64,000 bases of DNA, taken from assembly GCF_000988165.1 (NCBI RefSeq), contig NW_020169302.1, forward strand, positions 55,806-119,805, read 5' to 3'. This DNA is from Vairimorpha ceranae. Its lineage: Eukaryota > Microsporidia > Nosematidae. The notes under the pieces are model-generated. The model worked only from the letters and a program-made list of their open reading frames with translations. It was not told where the DNA came from and did not search any database. The number at the start of each line of letters is the position of its first letter. Within the stretch, counting starts at the first letter, position 1. Made by a program: the position numbers and the translations under genes. This document shows, in pieces, positions 28,731-38,000 of the stretch.

Positions 28731-28764
28731 TAAACTCTAATGTTTATGCAAACATTAGAGTTTA
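28731..28764. repeat. Perfect 15-bp inverted repeat with 4-base loop
   Basis: TAAACTCTAATGTTT (28731-28745), loop ATGC, then AAACATTAGAGTTTA (28750-28764) is an exact palindromic arm pair in the 295-base divergent region between RPT5 (minus) and the Exo70-like gene (plus). It sits about 40 bases upstream of the RPT5 ATG. It could be a dimeric factor-binding site, a cruciform or an RNA hairpin in the RPT5 leader. It is preceded by ATCCC on the plus strand. Confidence 0.8.
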
Positions 28765-28988
28765 ATATTTTTAAAGAAAGTGCAAATCAGAATAACTAAC
28801 AAATTTGTATTAAATGTTATATTCTCGTAAGCATAATATTTTTTGTTGGTAGTAAAAAAATTTACTAATTTTTTGAACAAATGTCGTGTTATAAAAACTT
28901 ATATTTTTTAGAGTTTTTTTAAATGTCAATTAAATATTACCTTAGGTTAATAAATCTTTTGTAAACCTTAATCACCCCAATATTTTTA

Positions 28989-30461
28989 ATGCATAGTAAA
29001 ACGCAAAAGAAAATTAAGTCGATTGATGAAACGCATGAAAAAAATTTACAAAATGAAATAAAAAAATGCTTGAAAACATCAGAAAAAATAGATAAAATTA
29101 TCAAAAGTATTTATAAAACCGTAGAACTTACAAAAATGAATGCTACAGAAGAATTTAAATCTTTTATTGAACCTAAAACAAGTCTTGATAGTTTGTCAGA
29201 GTTCTACGAAATATTTATTAAATGCGACGATAAATTGCAACAAATTCGAGAAAAAGACATTAAAATACAAGATATTGAGCAAATAATCGAAAACTTAAAT
29301 GTGTGTAATGATCTATACAACATAATCGAAGATCTTAAAAACTTCGAGAAAGTTGTAATTGTTCAAAAATTACTAAGAGACACTAACCAGACACTTGAAC
29401 CAATGATGAATAAAATTGAGGTTATATTTTTTCAGAATTTAGGAAGAAATCTTCATGATACTGTAAATATGAACAAAGTAGCTTTATTTTTGATTGAAAA
29501 GCGTGACACGAAAACATTCCTTGGCAGATATTCCAATGAATTGTATAGTAAAGTCAACTTCGACGATATTAAATTTAATAAAAAAATGTTACTGCAACAG
29601 ACAGGTAACATCGATAGATACATTTATGACCTCAATGTTTATAATAAAAAAATTTTAGGAGAAACCACCGGATCAGGTATTAATTTGGGGCTAAATAAAA
29701 TATTAATTATTAATTTAACAAAAATTATAGGTGATATCCTACAAGTCATAGAAAGAGAAGAAAAACTTGAGGATGTTCCTTTTTTAATGACCTTGAATAA
29801 TCATTTGAAACATACAGAAGAAAATAAAATCAAAGAAATAGAATCTTTATTCGTATTTAAAGATCCAATTAATAAAATTATTTGCAATATATTTCTTGCA
29901 TATACAAGCAATGTTGATAGACTTGACGCTCCAAATAAGTTTTGTGATGTAGAGATATTAGCAATAAATCTTAGAAGGGCATTAGATTCCCTTAATTCTT
30001 ATAAAATTCTAACAAAAATATTTTTAAATACGTACGGGCCACTATTTAAAATAAAAACTTTGACTGAGTGTAATGATTACTTTACAAAACGACTTGTCTG
30101 TAAGATCTTAAAATTTAGTGAACCTATGCCAAATCTTAAAAAATTTATTTACTTGATAAACAATCTTTATACATTGCAAAATTACATAAGTGAAGATTTA
30201 AAATCTAAAATTGGCACCTGTTCAGATAATCTTGTTAAAACTTTTAATGAAGAATTACAGAAAAGAAATCAAGCAAAGCTTACTTCTTTTATTGATTTAA
30301 ATATTAGTGCTTTTAAGAGCTATTATTTACCAGATGATATAAGAATAGGAGTAGTATCCTTGCTTAAAAAAAGTATATGGGAAGAAATTGGTAAAAAGGG
30401 ATATGAAGGAGATCTAGAATCCTTAAACAGTACCATAAATGAGATGTTTATAGGAAAATAA
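28989..30461 (+). CDS. Probable exocyst subunit Exo70
   Basis: An all-helical 490-residue protein. The N-terminal coiled coil with repeated short helices (about 15-145) is followed by a block like the Exo70 AIEKLRAIAERL pattern (VNMNKVALFLIEKRD). A late KKFIYLINNLYTLQNYI (about 390-407) recalls the Exo70 FLMNNLQYVV motif. The match is moderate; another CATCHR protein is possible. Exo70 targets exocytic vesicles to the plasma membrane through PI(4,5)P2 and Rho GTPases. The start is ATG 28989 after CACCCC. The 3' end is convergent with SKI2, 20 bases apart. Confidence 0.5.
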   Translation: MHSKTQKKIKSIDETHEKNLQNEIKKCLKTSEKIDKIIKSIYKTVELTKMNATEEFKSFIEPKTSLDSLSEFYEIFIKCDDKLQQIREKDIKIQDIEQIIENLNVCNDLYNIIEDLKNFEKVVIVQKLLRDTNQTLEPMMNKIEVIFFQNLGRNLHDTVNMNKVALFLIEKRDTKTFLGRYSNELYSKVNFDDIKFNKKMLLQQTGNIDRYIYDLNVYNKKILGETTGSGINLGLNKILIINLTKIIGDILQVIEREEKLEDVPFLMTLNNHLKHTEENKIKEIESLFVFKDPINKIICNIFLAYTSNVDRLDAPNKFCDVEILAINLRRALDSLNSYKILTKIFLNTYGPLFKIKTLTECNDYFTKRLVCKILKFSEPMPNLKKFIYLINNLYTLQNYISEDLKSKIGTCSDNLVKTFNEELQKRNQAKLTSFIDLNISAFKSYYLPDDIRIGVVSLLKKSIWEEIGKKGYEGDLESLNSTINEMFIGK

Positions 30462-30481
30462 AACAATGTTAAATTTGCAAT

Positions 30482-33088
30482 TTACAAATATAAACTCGGT
30501 AAAAAAACTATTTCTCTTTTTAGAAGCACTGATGCTTCTTCAAATTTTTTTTCTAAATCCTTGTCTCCCATTAAAATTGTTGCATTAATCATTTCTCTAC
30601 AACATTCGTCAAGTCTAAGAATAAGTCGAACAAACGCACCTTCTGATACACCGTAATTTTTAACAATATTTTGAAGTGATTCTTTTCGACACCAATCTAA
30701 AACAGCCTGCATCATTGAAAAATTTAAAGGCTTAAAAGGAGGAATAAATAAATCAGAAATATCTTTTGATAAATTTTCATAATAGCACAATAATCTAGAA
30801 ACTCCCTCTTTCAAATCTACAGAATAATCATAATCATCCATTTCTTCTTCAAAAATCATACTAGAAAAAAGAGATATAATAATTTCTGGTTGAAAATTTT
30901 TAAATTTATTGTCAAAAATCATTTCTGTAGATAAAACTTCATTTACAGTTCGTATCTCTGCAGCAACTCTACCTTTCAATGTTACAGACTCATCATAAAA
31001 TTTGTTTTTAACTAAAAACTTAATTCTGCTTTTGTACTCATCTATTAAATCTAAATTATTAATACTGTATTTAAGTTTAATTCTTAATATTTCCTCTTGT
31101 GCTAGAATGTATTCAACAGCATAATTATAGTGTTCTACAAAATTAGAACATGTAATACATTTAAGTTTACTAATTCTGAGATACGCATCTTTTATATTTT
31201 TTTCAAGCATAAAATCTTCAAAGTCTTTTAAATTGTAATCAAAAAAAGGTTTACCTTCCTTTAAAATGCAAAAAATATCGGAAACTTTACAAACACGAGT
31301 ATTTGAATTTAAATAGATTGTGTGTGGAAACACCAATAGATCCGAACTTAAATGTGATTTTTTAGAAATTTTCAAATTCGATAACATGAAATTCAAATTA
31401 ATATTTTCATTCTGTTTTACACTAAATGTACCATCAGAATTAACACTATTAATTCGAACTACTTCGTTGTTGAAAAGCATAACAAGGTCATTTTGTGAAA
31501 TCAACTTATGCTTTGCAAAAAGTTTAGAATTATTTTTGCTAATAGTTCTTAACAAACTAATGTAAATATCAATATCCTCACATTCTATCATTTTTAACTT
31601 TTCTAATTCCACCAATTTAAACATGTCTTTATGTTCTGATTTTTGTTTAAAATGTTCTTTATAGCTTTTTTTCATTAAATCTTCAACTTTAAAATTTGAT
31701 CTCAAAGCTATTAAAATTAAACCAAAGCTTAACTTAAATTGACTGTTTAAAGATAAGGGTGTTCCATCAATAATTTTTTTAATAGTAAAAAGTGATGGAA
31801 CCTTTTCATCAGCAATAAGAACTGTTCCTACCCTATCCATGCCCCTTCTTCCCGCTCTGCCACTCATCTGTGTGTATTCACCATTAGTTAAATTTCTAAA
31901 TGTTTCCCCGTCAATTTTACTAAGCGTTAGAAAAGCCACACATTTTGCGGGCATATTAACTCCCATTGCAAATGTTTCAGTCGCAATAAGAATTTTAACA
32001 AAATTAAAAGAAAACAATATTTCTACACATTCCTTAACAAACGGCAGAAGTGCACCATGGTGAACCATAATACCTAAATTTGCAAACTTTTTTACCTTAA
32101 CAATTTGTGGTAAAAACCGGTCTTCTTCAGATAGCTGGTTAATTGCCTTATTTAGAAATTCATGAATATATTTTTTTTCTTGAACAGTAGTCAAATCTAA
32201 GCTACTTAATTCTTCAATAATTAATTCACATTTCCTTTTAGAAAAACAAAATAGTATAGCAGGCGCCAGTTTCTTTCTGATGATAAAATTTACGAGCTCT
32301 AAAACTTTAAACCTTCCAGTAGGTGTATTTTTTTTCGAATATGGTACAACTTTTGACTTAATATTTGATGGAAGCTTATGCTGTATATTAACATTTTCTG
32401 ATATTGCATATACATCTCTATCGGAATAAATAAAGTGTTCTAAAGGTACTGGTCTTTTGTTAGTAGAAATAATATAAATAGTCCTACTTTTTGTTCTACC
32501 AACCCAATCACCAAACTCTTTTGCATTTGGAATAGTTGCACTAAGAAGAATAAAAGTTATATGTTTAGGAAGCATAATAATGCATTCCTCCCAAACAACC
32601 CCTCTTTCTTGATCATTAATGTAGTGAACTTCATCAAAAACAATATATCTTGTGCTGTGTAAAATATCATTGTTTTTATAAATTAAATTTCTTAATATTT
32701 CAGTCGTCATAATCAAACAATTCGCCGTCGGATTGACTTGCACATCGCCAGTAATAATCCCTACATCTGAATATTTTTGTTTAAAATCATAATACTTTTG
32801 ATTACTCAATGCCTTAATTGGACTAGTGTAAATTGTTCGAAAATTATTCTTTTCAGATAAACAAATTGCGTATTCAGCAACTAATGTTTTACCAGCACTA
32901 GTGTGAGCAGAAACAAAAATAGATTCATGCCTACTAAGAAAGTAAAAAGCCTGTTTCTGAAAAATATCCGGGACAAAATCAATTCTTAAAATTGATTCAT
33001 CCACATGTTTTGCATAATCTTTTGGTAGCCATGTTTTATCAACAGAAATTGAATGGGTAAGTTCTTTATAGGGTTTTTTATCATTCAT
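30482..33088 (-). CDS. SKI2: Ski2-type RNA helicase
   Basis: DExH-box helicase of the Ski2/Mtr4 family, 868 residues. Walker A is AHTSAGKT (61-68), DEVH is at 152-155, motif III is LLSATIPN and motif VI is QMSGRAGRRG. The WEECIIMLPKHITFILLSAT and KRPVPLEHFIYSD stretches follow Ski2 more than Mtr4. The C-terminal helical bundle is present. Yeast Ski2 has about 1,287 residues; the N-terminal arm that binds Ski3/Ski8 is almost absent, so docking may differ. It unwinds RNA for the cytoplasmic exosome; RRP4 lies 1 kb away. CCC lies five bases (plus spacer) before ATG 33088. Confidence 0.92.
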   Translation of the reverse strand: MNDKKPYKELTHSISVDKTWLPKDYAKHVDESILRIDFVPDIFQKQAFYFLSRHESIFVSAHTSAGKTLVAEYAICLSEKNNFRTIYTSPIKALSNQKYYDFKQKYSDVGIITGDVQVNPTANCLIMTTEILRNLIYKNNDILHSTRYIVFDEVHYINDQERGVVWEECIIMLPKHITFILLSATIPNAKEFGDWVGRTKSRTIYIISTNKRPVPLEHFIYSDRDVYAISENVNIQHKLPSNIKSKVVPYSKKNTPTGRFKVLELVNFIIRKKLAPAILFCFSKRKCELIIEELSSLDLTTVQEKKYIHEFLNKAINQLSEEDRFLPQIVKVKKFANLGIMVHHGALLPFVKECVEILFSFNFVKILIATETFAMGVNMPAKCVAFLTLSKIDGETFRNLTNGEYTQMSGRAGRRGMDRVGTVLIADEKVPSLFTIKKIIDGTPLSLNSQFKLSFGLILIALRSNFKVEDLMKKSYKEHFKQKSEHKDMFKLVELEKLKMIECEDIDIYISLLRTISKNNSKLFAKHKLISQNDLVMLFNNEVVRINSVNSDGTFSVKQNENINLNFMLSNLKISKKSHLSSDLLVFPHTIYLNSNTRVCKVSDIFCILKEGKPFFDYNLKDFEDFMLEKNIKDAYLRISKLKCITCSNFVEHYNYAVEYILAQEEILRIKLKYSINNLDLIDEYKSRIKFLVKNKFYDESVTLKGRVAAEIRTVNEVLSTEMIFDNKFKNFQPEIIISLFSSMIFEEEMDDYDYSVDLKEGVSRLLCYYENLSKDISDLFIPPFKPLNFSMMQAVLDWCRKESLQNIVKNYGVSEGAFVRLILRLDECCREMINATILMGDKDLEKKFEEASVLLKREIVFLPSLYL

Positions 33089-33482
33089 GCAGGGATTATT
33101 ATTTTAAATTTTTTTTAGCCCTAAAATAAATTTTGTGAGAATGCTTTATCTATATTTTTATAAATAATAGACAACAGTTCTCGTACATTTTTAAATTAAT
33201 GTTTTACATTTTATTAAATATTTATGTTCTGATAATATTATTGTGAGTATTTAAGGTAACACAAAATAAATATTTTTATGCAATCTTATAAATATTAGTT
33301 TTAAAAAATTGCCATCATTGAAATTTTTTACATTGTATTACTTCTTTAAACAAAAAATAAAATATTTTATATTGTAGTTAAAAATATTTACATTTATTTT
33401 TTTACAAAATCCTATTAAAAAATTTTATACCATAATTTATTACGTGTAAAATACATTAACATTTCCAAAAACAAGTTATATA
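33089..33482. other. 394-base intergenic region SKI2/RAD10
   Basis: Very AT-rich spacer. It holds the SKI2 start signal (ATCCCTGCATG on the minus strand) next to 33089. No other feature is seen. Confidence 0.5.
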
Positions 33483-34046
33483 TTAAATAAAATCTTTTTC
33501 AAAGTAATCCTTAAGTGCATTCACTTTTGTATCCCCAATTCCAGAAATATTTTTAAAATTTTTTTCGAGATTGCTAAAAAACTCATTAAGATTTTTATAA
33601 TTCTTCAAAATACTAATAGAATCATTGGCATTAATTTTTGGAAAACATTGTAAAAATGTTTCATAACTTTCTTCTTTTCTTCGTAATACATTTATTGATC
33701 TATTTTGATTAATGTCTAATCCTTTTAAATATCGCGCACACTCCTCATTTGAAAATCCCAATAAAAGCGTTGATTCTACCTTATCAAACATTTCTAAAAG
33801 CGTAGAAGAATAATTATCACTATCTATATATAATAATATAACACTCAATTTGTATGGTTTTAGTTTATTCAATCTTTTGTAAATGTATTCTGGCTTTGCG
33901 CAATGAAATCTTAATGACAAAAATAGAACAGATATAGTGTCATTTATTTCATAATCAGTAGTAATATTATCAACGTAAGTATATGAAGAGTCAGTTAAAT
34001 AAGAAATAACACTGTTAGCTCGTTGTTTGTTATTGATGCGAATCAT
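33483..34046 (-). CDS. RAD10: DNA excision repair protein Rad10/ERCC1
   Basis: 187 residues. The nuclease-like central domain matches ERCC1: DTISVLFLSLRFHCAKPEYI (about 36-55), then LLYIDSDNYSSTLLEM and TLLLGFSNEECARYLKGL. The C-terminus is the double helix-hairpin-helix (ISILKNYKNLNEFF; ISGIGDTKVNALKDYF) that pairs with XPF/Rad1. Rad10 gives no catalysis itself; it makes the 5' incision complex with Rad1. Together with RAD14 at 15 kb it shows that excision repair is kept. The CCCC start signal is inside a 34-base promoter shared with RRP4. Confidence 0.93.
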   Translation of the reverse strand: MIRINNKQRANSVISYLTDSSYTYVDNITTDYEINDTISVLFLSLRFHCAKPEYIYKRLNKLKPYKLSVILLYIDSDNYSSTLLEMFDKVESTLLLGFSNEECARYLKGLDINQNRSINVLRRKEESYETFLQCFPKINANDSISILKNYKNLNEFFSNLEKNFKNISGIGDTKVNALKDYFEKDFI

Positions 34047-34080
34047 TAGGGGAGTTTTAAATAGAAAATTATAACCCTAA
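34047..34080. promoter_or_regulatory. 34-base bidirectional start region RAD10/RRP4
   Basis: Only 34 bases separate the two divergent ATGs. On the plus strand the RRP4 start reads ATAACCCTAAATG. On the minus strand the RAD10 start reads AACTCCCCTAATG. Both carry the C-rich element four to six bases from the ATG, so both transcripts must start in or very near this gap or inside the opposite gene. Confidence 0.75.
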
Positions 34081-34737
34081 ATGAACTATAAATTGCCAGG
34101 AGAAATAATATGTGATGCAGACGAGTTTATTAAAGGACATGGAACACAAATTAAGGATGATTGTTTAGCATCTGTTTATTTTGGACTGCCAAAAGTTATT
34201 AATAAATTAGTTACTGTTGTGCCAAAAATGTATAATCGATACAATGCTGAGGTAGGTGATGTTGTAATAGGAAGAGTTACAGCTATTTATAACAAAAAAT
34301 GGAAAATAGAAATGAATTGTAAATCTGAGACATCGCTAAATTTGTCATCGATAAATTTACCCGGTGTCGCCCAGCGTCGAAAACTTGAATGTGATGAAAT
34401 AATGATGCGAGATTTTTTCGATATAGATGATTTAATTGTAGCTGAAGTGCAAAAAGTAAATAAAAGTGGATCAGTTTCACTACATACACGCAATGAAAAA
34501 TATAGAAAGCTGGAAAAAGGCGTTCTGGTAAAATTGACAGCTTCCAATGTACCTTATGTCAAAACAAGATTTCTAAGATTTTCAGATTTTGAAATAATTA
34601 TTGGATGTAACGGATATATATGGATAGCTCCGCTTAAAAATAATTTAGAAACATACAGAAATGTTTTTCATGTTGTAAATTATTTAAAAAAATGCATTTC
34701 AGAAAATACTGTTCCAGATTTCGATAAAATTTTTTAA
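34081..34737 (+). CDS. RRP4: Exosome complex cap subunit Rrp4
   Basis: 218 residues with the Rrp4 order: N-terminal domain (PGEIICDADEFIKGHGT), S1 domain (about 57-125, VGDVVIGRVTAIYNKKWKIE) and a KH-like domain at the end (FEIIIGCNGYIWIAP, the G-x-N-G-x-I/W signature of exosome caps). It binds RNA at the entrance of the nine-subunit exosome. Yeast Rrp4 is 359 residues. It neighbours SKI2 and RAD10. The stop codon lies one base from the stop codon of the convergent INTS11-type gene. Confidence 0.93.
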   Translation: MNYKLPGEIICDADEFIKGHGTQIKDDCLASVYFGLPKVINKLVTVVPKMYNRYNAEVGDVVIGRVTAIYNKKWKIEMNCKSETSLNLSSINLPGVAQRRKLECDEIMMRDFFDIDDLIVAEVQKVNKSGSVSLHTRNEKYRKLEKGVLVKLTASNVPYVKTRFLRFSDFEIIIGCNGYIWIAPLKNNLETYRNVFHVVNYLKKCISENTVPDFDKIF

Positions 34738-34738
34738 T

Positions 34739-36241
34739 TTAATTTTCTTCGCTACTGAAAAGATTTTCACAATCTAAAACTTCTAAAAAGTCATTATTTT
34801 CTTTTCTTGTGTCTACTTCAAATCTAATGGATACATGTTGACTAGATAAATGGTTTTTAAATAATTTCTTTAACTTATCATTATTAAATCTTAATTTAAT
34901 TAAATCCTGCTTTGGAATATTTATACAAGTTCCGTTAGCCGGTTTAAATACAGGAATGTTAAACTTTTTTTCTATTGATTTTTTTAGTAATGAAATTCTT
35001 GATTTTTCGCCGTGAACTAACATAACATTTTTTGGTTGACACATTTTTATAAGATTTAAAATTCCTTGTGCATCTGCATGTGCACTAAAAGCCAAATTTT
35101 TTACTTGTATTTTTATTTCTTTTAATTCTCCTAAAATTTCAATTTCTTTATTTCCATTAAGCACTTTATCACCTACGGTGCCTTTTACGCAATAACCGGG
35201 AATTATTACAAGATTTTTTGGATCAGTGCACCACTCTTTAAATACCTTTAATGACATACCAGAATGAAGCATACCAGGGGATGCAAATAAAACCATCGGA
35301 ATATTTAAATCTAAAAAGTGTTTTTGAAAAGTAGTAGTATGTTTAAAATCAAAAACGTTATGATTGAAAGCATTCTTTTTTATGGTTTCGTTAGTGTAAC
35401 TAAGAAACTGTTTGTAAATATTATTAGCTTTTTCAGTTAAACCACTTGAAAAATATATAGGCACTTTAAGCTGCATTCTTTCCCAATGTGAATCAAGCAA
35501 TAAACAAAGTTCTTGTGCCCTGCCAAGTGCAAATATCGGTATCAAAACCTTACCGCCATTAGACACACAATCTAAAACAGCTTTGAAAAATTCCCTCTCT
35601 TTCGATTTTCTACAATCTCTAGTGATGGATCCATATGTAGATTCTGTAATTAATAAGTCTGGTCTTAAACATGGTATAGAAGCTGCACCCAAATGCCTAT
35701 CAGGTGTCATATTATAATCGCCCGTATACACAACACTTCTAGATCCAACCTGTACATGAAACATAGCTGCACCTATAACATGTCCAGCATAGTAAGGAGT
35801 AATAAAAAAATTTTCATCATGTTTATAAGTTTCATTGAAATTGATTGTAATGATTTTTTTCAAACAATTTTGAATGTCTTGATAGGAAAAAAATTTTCCG
35901 TCACTAGACTTGGGAGCTGAGATTTTTCTAAAATCTTCTAGCAATATAGGTATAACTGCTTTAGTAGGTTTAGTCATATATATAGGACCATCATATTTAC
36001 AAATTTCTGTAAAAAAAGGTAGTGCGCCTGTGTGATCCAAGTGAAAATGTGAAATTATTATACAATCAATTAATTTATTAAAATCTCCTGTTTTACTTAA
36101 AGCAGAAAAATCAGGAAATCTTCTTTGGTCATTGTATCCCATATGCATGCCGCAGTCTAACATAATGGTTCTTCCTTCTATATTTACAATAATGCATGAT
36201 CGACCAACATCTTGCCCTGCTCCTAGTGGGATAATTTTCAT
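34739..36241 (-). CDS. Metallo-beta-lactamase/beta-CASP RNA endonuclease, INTS11-type
   Basis: 500 residues with all metal motifs: SHFHLDH (64-70), GHVIGAAMF, YTGDYN, SAHADAQG and the final HGEKSR. The beta-CASP signatures are TESTYGS and FALGRAQELCLLL. Details favour INTS11/CPSF73L over CPSF73: PLGAGQDVGRSCIIVNIEGR at the N-terminus, GYNDQRRFPDFSAL, and GYCVKGTVGDKVL. The 3'-end endonuclease is thus predicted active. It may either cleave Integrator-type transcripts or serve in pre-mRNA 3' processing if it is the only paralogue. The start is ATG 36241 (AACCCTTATG on the minus strand). Confidence 0.9.
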   Translation of the reverse strand: MKIIPLGAGQDVGRSCIIVNIEGRTIMLDCGMHMGYNDQRRFPDFSALSKTGDFNKLIDCIIISHFHLDHTGALPFFTEICKYDGPIYMTKPTKAVIPILLEDFRKISAPKSSDGKFFSYQDIQNCLKKIITINFNETYKHDENFFITPYYAGHVIGAAMFHVQVGSRSVVYTGDYNMTPDRHLGAASIPCLRPDLLITESTYGSITRDCRKSKEREFFKAVLDCVSNGGKVLIPIFALGRAQELCLLLDSHWERMQLKVPIYFSSGLTEKANNIYKQFLSYTNETIKKNAFNHNVFDFKHTTTFQKHFLDLNIPMVLFASPGMLHSGMSLKVFKEWCTDPKNLVIIPGYCVKGTVGDKVLNGNKEIEILGELKEIKIQVKNLAFSAHADAQGILNLIKMCQPKNVMLVHGEKSRISLLKKSIEKKFNIPVFKPANGTCINIPKQDLIKLRFNNDKLKKLFKNHLSSQHVSIRFEVDTRKENNDFLEVLDCENLFSSEEN

Positions 36242-36359
36242 AAGGGTTTCAAAATAAAATTAAAACATTATCACGACAAGATAGATGATCTGTAACGAGT
36301 ACAAAACAGAATGTTTTATTGTAAAACAAACTATATAATAAATTTTTAATGAAAACAAT

Positions 36360-38000
36360 ATGGAACAAAATTTTAATTGGTTTGATAATGATATCGATGC
36401 AGAATTAGAAGAATTTGAACAAAAAGATGACAAGCAAACAATATTTTCTTATATTTTTGACTTTGTATTTACTCAAGTAAATTATCTTTTGTTGTTTTTT
36501 ATTGGAATAAGAATTATTTTTTTTGTGTTTAGGATATCGAAAGGAAAACTTTTTAATATCAATATAGTAGTACTACTTAACAGCATAATTTTTTCATTAG
36601 GCTCATTTGTAGCAATTGTATCGCTTGTAAAAATACTCGTATATGTTTGTCTAAATATTGATATTGATTCTAAGCTAGAAATTTTTTTAAGTTCTTACAG
36701 AATTTTTTCACTTATTATTTGGAGTTTAGTTAATTTATCGTGGTATAAAGCGATAAAAGAAGATGTAATTGGTAGTTATTATTTATTAAGAGCTCTTCTT
36801 ACAGCAATTCTTGTTACAAGTGTAGCTTATAATATATCTTCTATTTTATTAATTTTATTTGACAAATATTTTGTTTTACAAACGTTAAAATCAAAAATTA
36901 ACGATGTTGAACGAACTGAAAAGATTTTGTCTGTGATGAAAAACTTTAGATATGATTCATCTAGCACAAGCACAGCAGGAACACCTAGTTGTCCATGTCA
37001 AGACGTTTTTTGCTTTGATTTTTCAACAAGTTCTGCTAGAGAAATTAGTGATCGTAGAAGCTTAGAAGATATTGACAAAAATAAATCGTATTTAGATATA
37101 CCACAGCCACAATTGCACAGTATTTCTGACGCCAAGACTTTGGCCAAAGATATCTTTACAAAAGCTAGTACGAATGGATTGACGCTATCTGTTGATGAAT
37201 TTAGTAAAATTTTTACAAATCCGCAATCATCTTTAAATGCCTTTACTTACTTTGATAATGGTATAGATAAATATATTACAATGAAAACTTTTCATGACAC
37301 AATTTTGGCTTTTTACATGGAAAGAGTTAACCTCGAAAAAAACATTTGTAGAGCAGAAGAGTTTGTATCGATAATCGGAACATTTTTTAATATAATAATA
37401 TTTTGCTTCTTATGTTTAGTTTATCTGATATTATTTGGTGCGCCACTAAAAGAATTACTCGCACTAGCCTTAAGTAGTGCGTTGGCATTAAATTTTATCG
37501 CCAGTGGGATGGCAACAGACTTATATTATAATTTTATGATGCTACTTAGTCATCAATTTGATATCGGCGATGAAGTTATTGTAGACAATATCGAGTATAA
37601 GGTTTACGGGTTTGGACTTACCAGTACTTCGTTGTTGTGTGAAAACGGCGGAAAAGTAAAATTTTTAAATTCGGATCTTTGGAAAAAAACACTAATAAAT
37701 ATGACACGAGCACCAGAAAAAATACTAGTCTTTAAGTTTAATTTAAACCCAAACATTTCTCATTCCAACTTTTCTATGTTAAAGCAAGAAATTCATAATT
37801 TTTTACAACAGAAAAGATTTGATTTTATGGATACATTTTCATTGCAATCTGTATCTGAGACACACACGGGCATTGAATCTTTAGAGTGTTCACTTATCTT
37901 AAAATGTAAAGCATTTAAAAATAAAACAAAAAAATTTAATTTAAGAGTTGAAGCTACTAATTATTTGCGCAAAATTATTGAGAAATATGGATGCAATTAA
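36360..38000 (+). CDS. MscS-type mechanosensitive channel, eukaryotic (Msy-like) form
   Basis: 546 residues. Four to five hydrophobic spans lie before residue 175 and another near 340-365. Next comes the MscS pore helix and beta domain: ALALSSALALNFIASGMATD, then SHQFDIGDEVIVDNIEYKV and FGLTSTSLL. A stretch at about 265-320 (KASTNGLTLSVDEFSKIF; DNGIDKYITMKTFHDTI) occupies the place of the EF-hand in fungal Msy1/Msy2 but lacks good calcium ligands. This organisation is that of fungal ER channels, not the short bacterial-type MscS also known in microsporidia. It would relieve osmotic stress. The ATG lacks a CCC. Confidence 0.85.
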   Translation: MEQNFNWFDNDIDAELEEFEQKDDKQTIFSYIFDFVFTQVNYLLLFFIGIRIIFFVFRISKGKLFNINIVVLLNSIIFSLGSFVAIVSLVKILVYVCLNIDIDSKLEIFLSSYRIFSLIIWSLVNLSWYKAIKEDVIGSYYLLRALLTAILVTSVAYNISSILLILFDKYFVLQTLKSKINDVERTEKILSVMKNFRYDSSSTSTAGTPSCPCQDVFCFDFSTSSAREISDRRSLEDIDKNKSYLDIPQPQLHSISDAKTLAKDIFTKASTNGLTLSVDEFSKIFTNPQSSLNAFTYFDNGIDKYITMKTFHDTILAFYMERVNLEKNICRAEEFVSIIGTFFNIIIFCFLCLVYLILFGAPLKELLALALSSALALNFIASGMATDLYYNFMMLLSHQFDIGDEVIVDNIEYKVYGFGLTSTSLLCENGGKVKFLNSDLWKKTLINMTRAPEKILVFKFNLNPNISHSNFSMLKQEIHNFLQQKRFDFMDTFSLQSVSETHTGIESLECSLILKCKAFKNKTKKFNLRVEATNYLRKIIEKYGCN

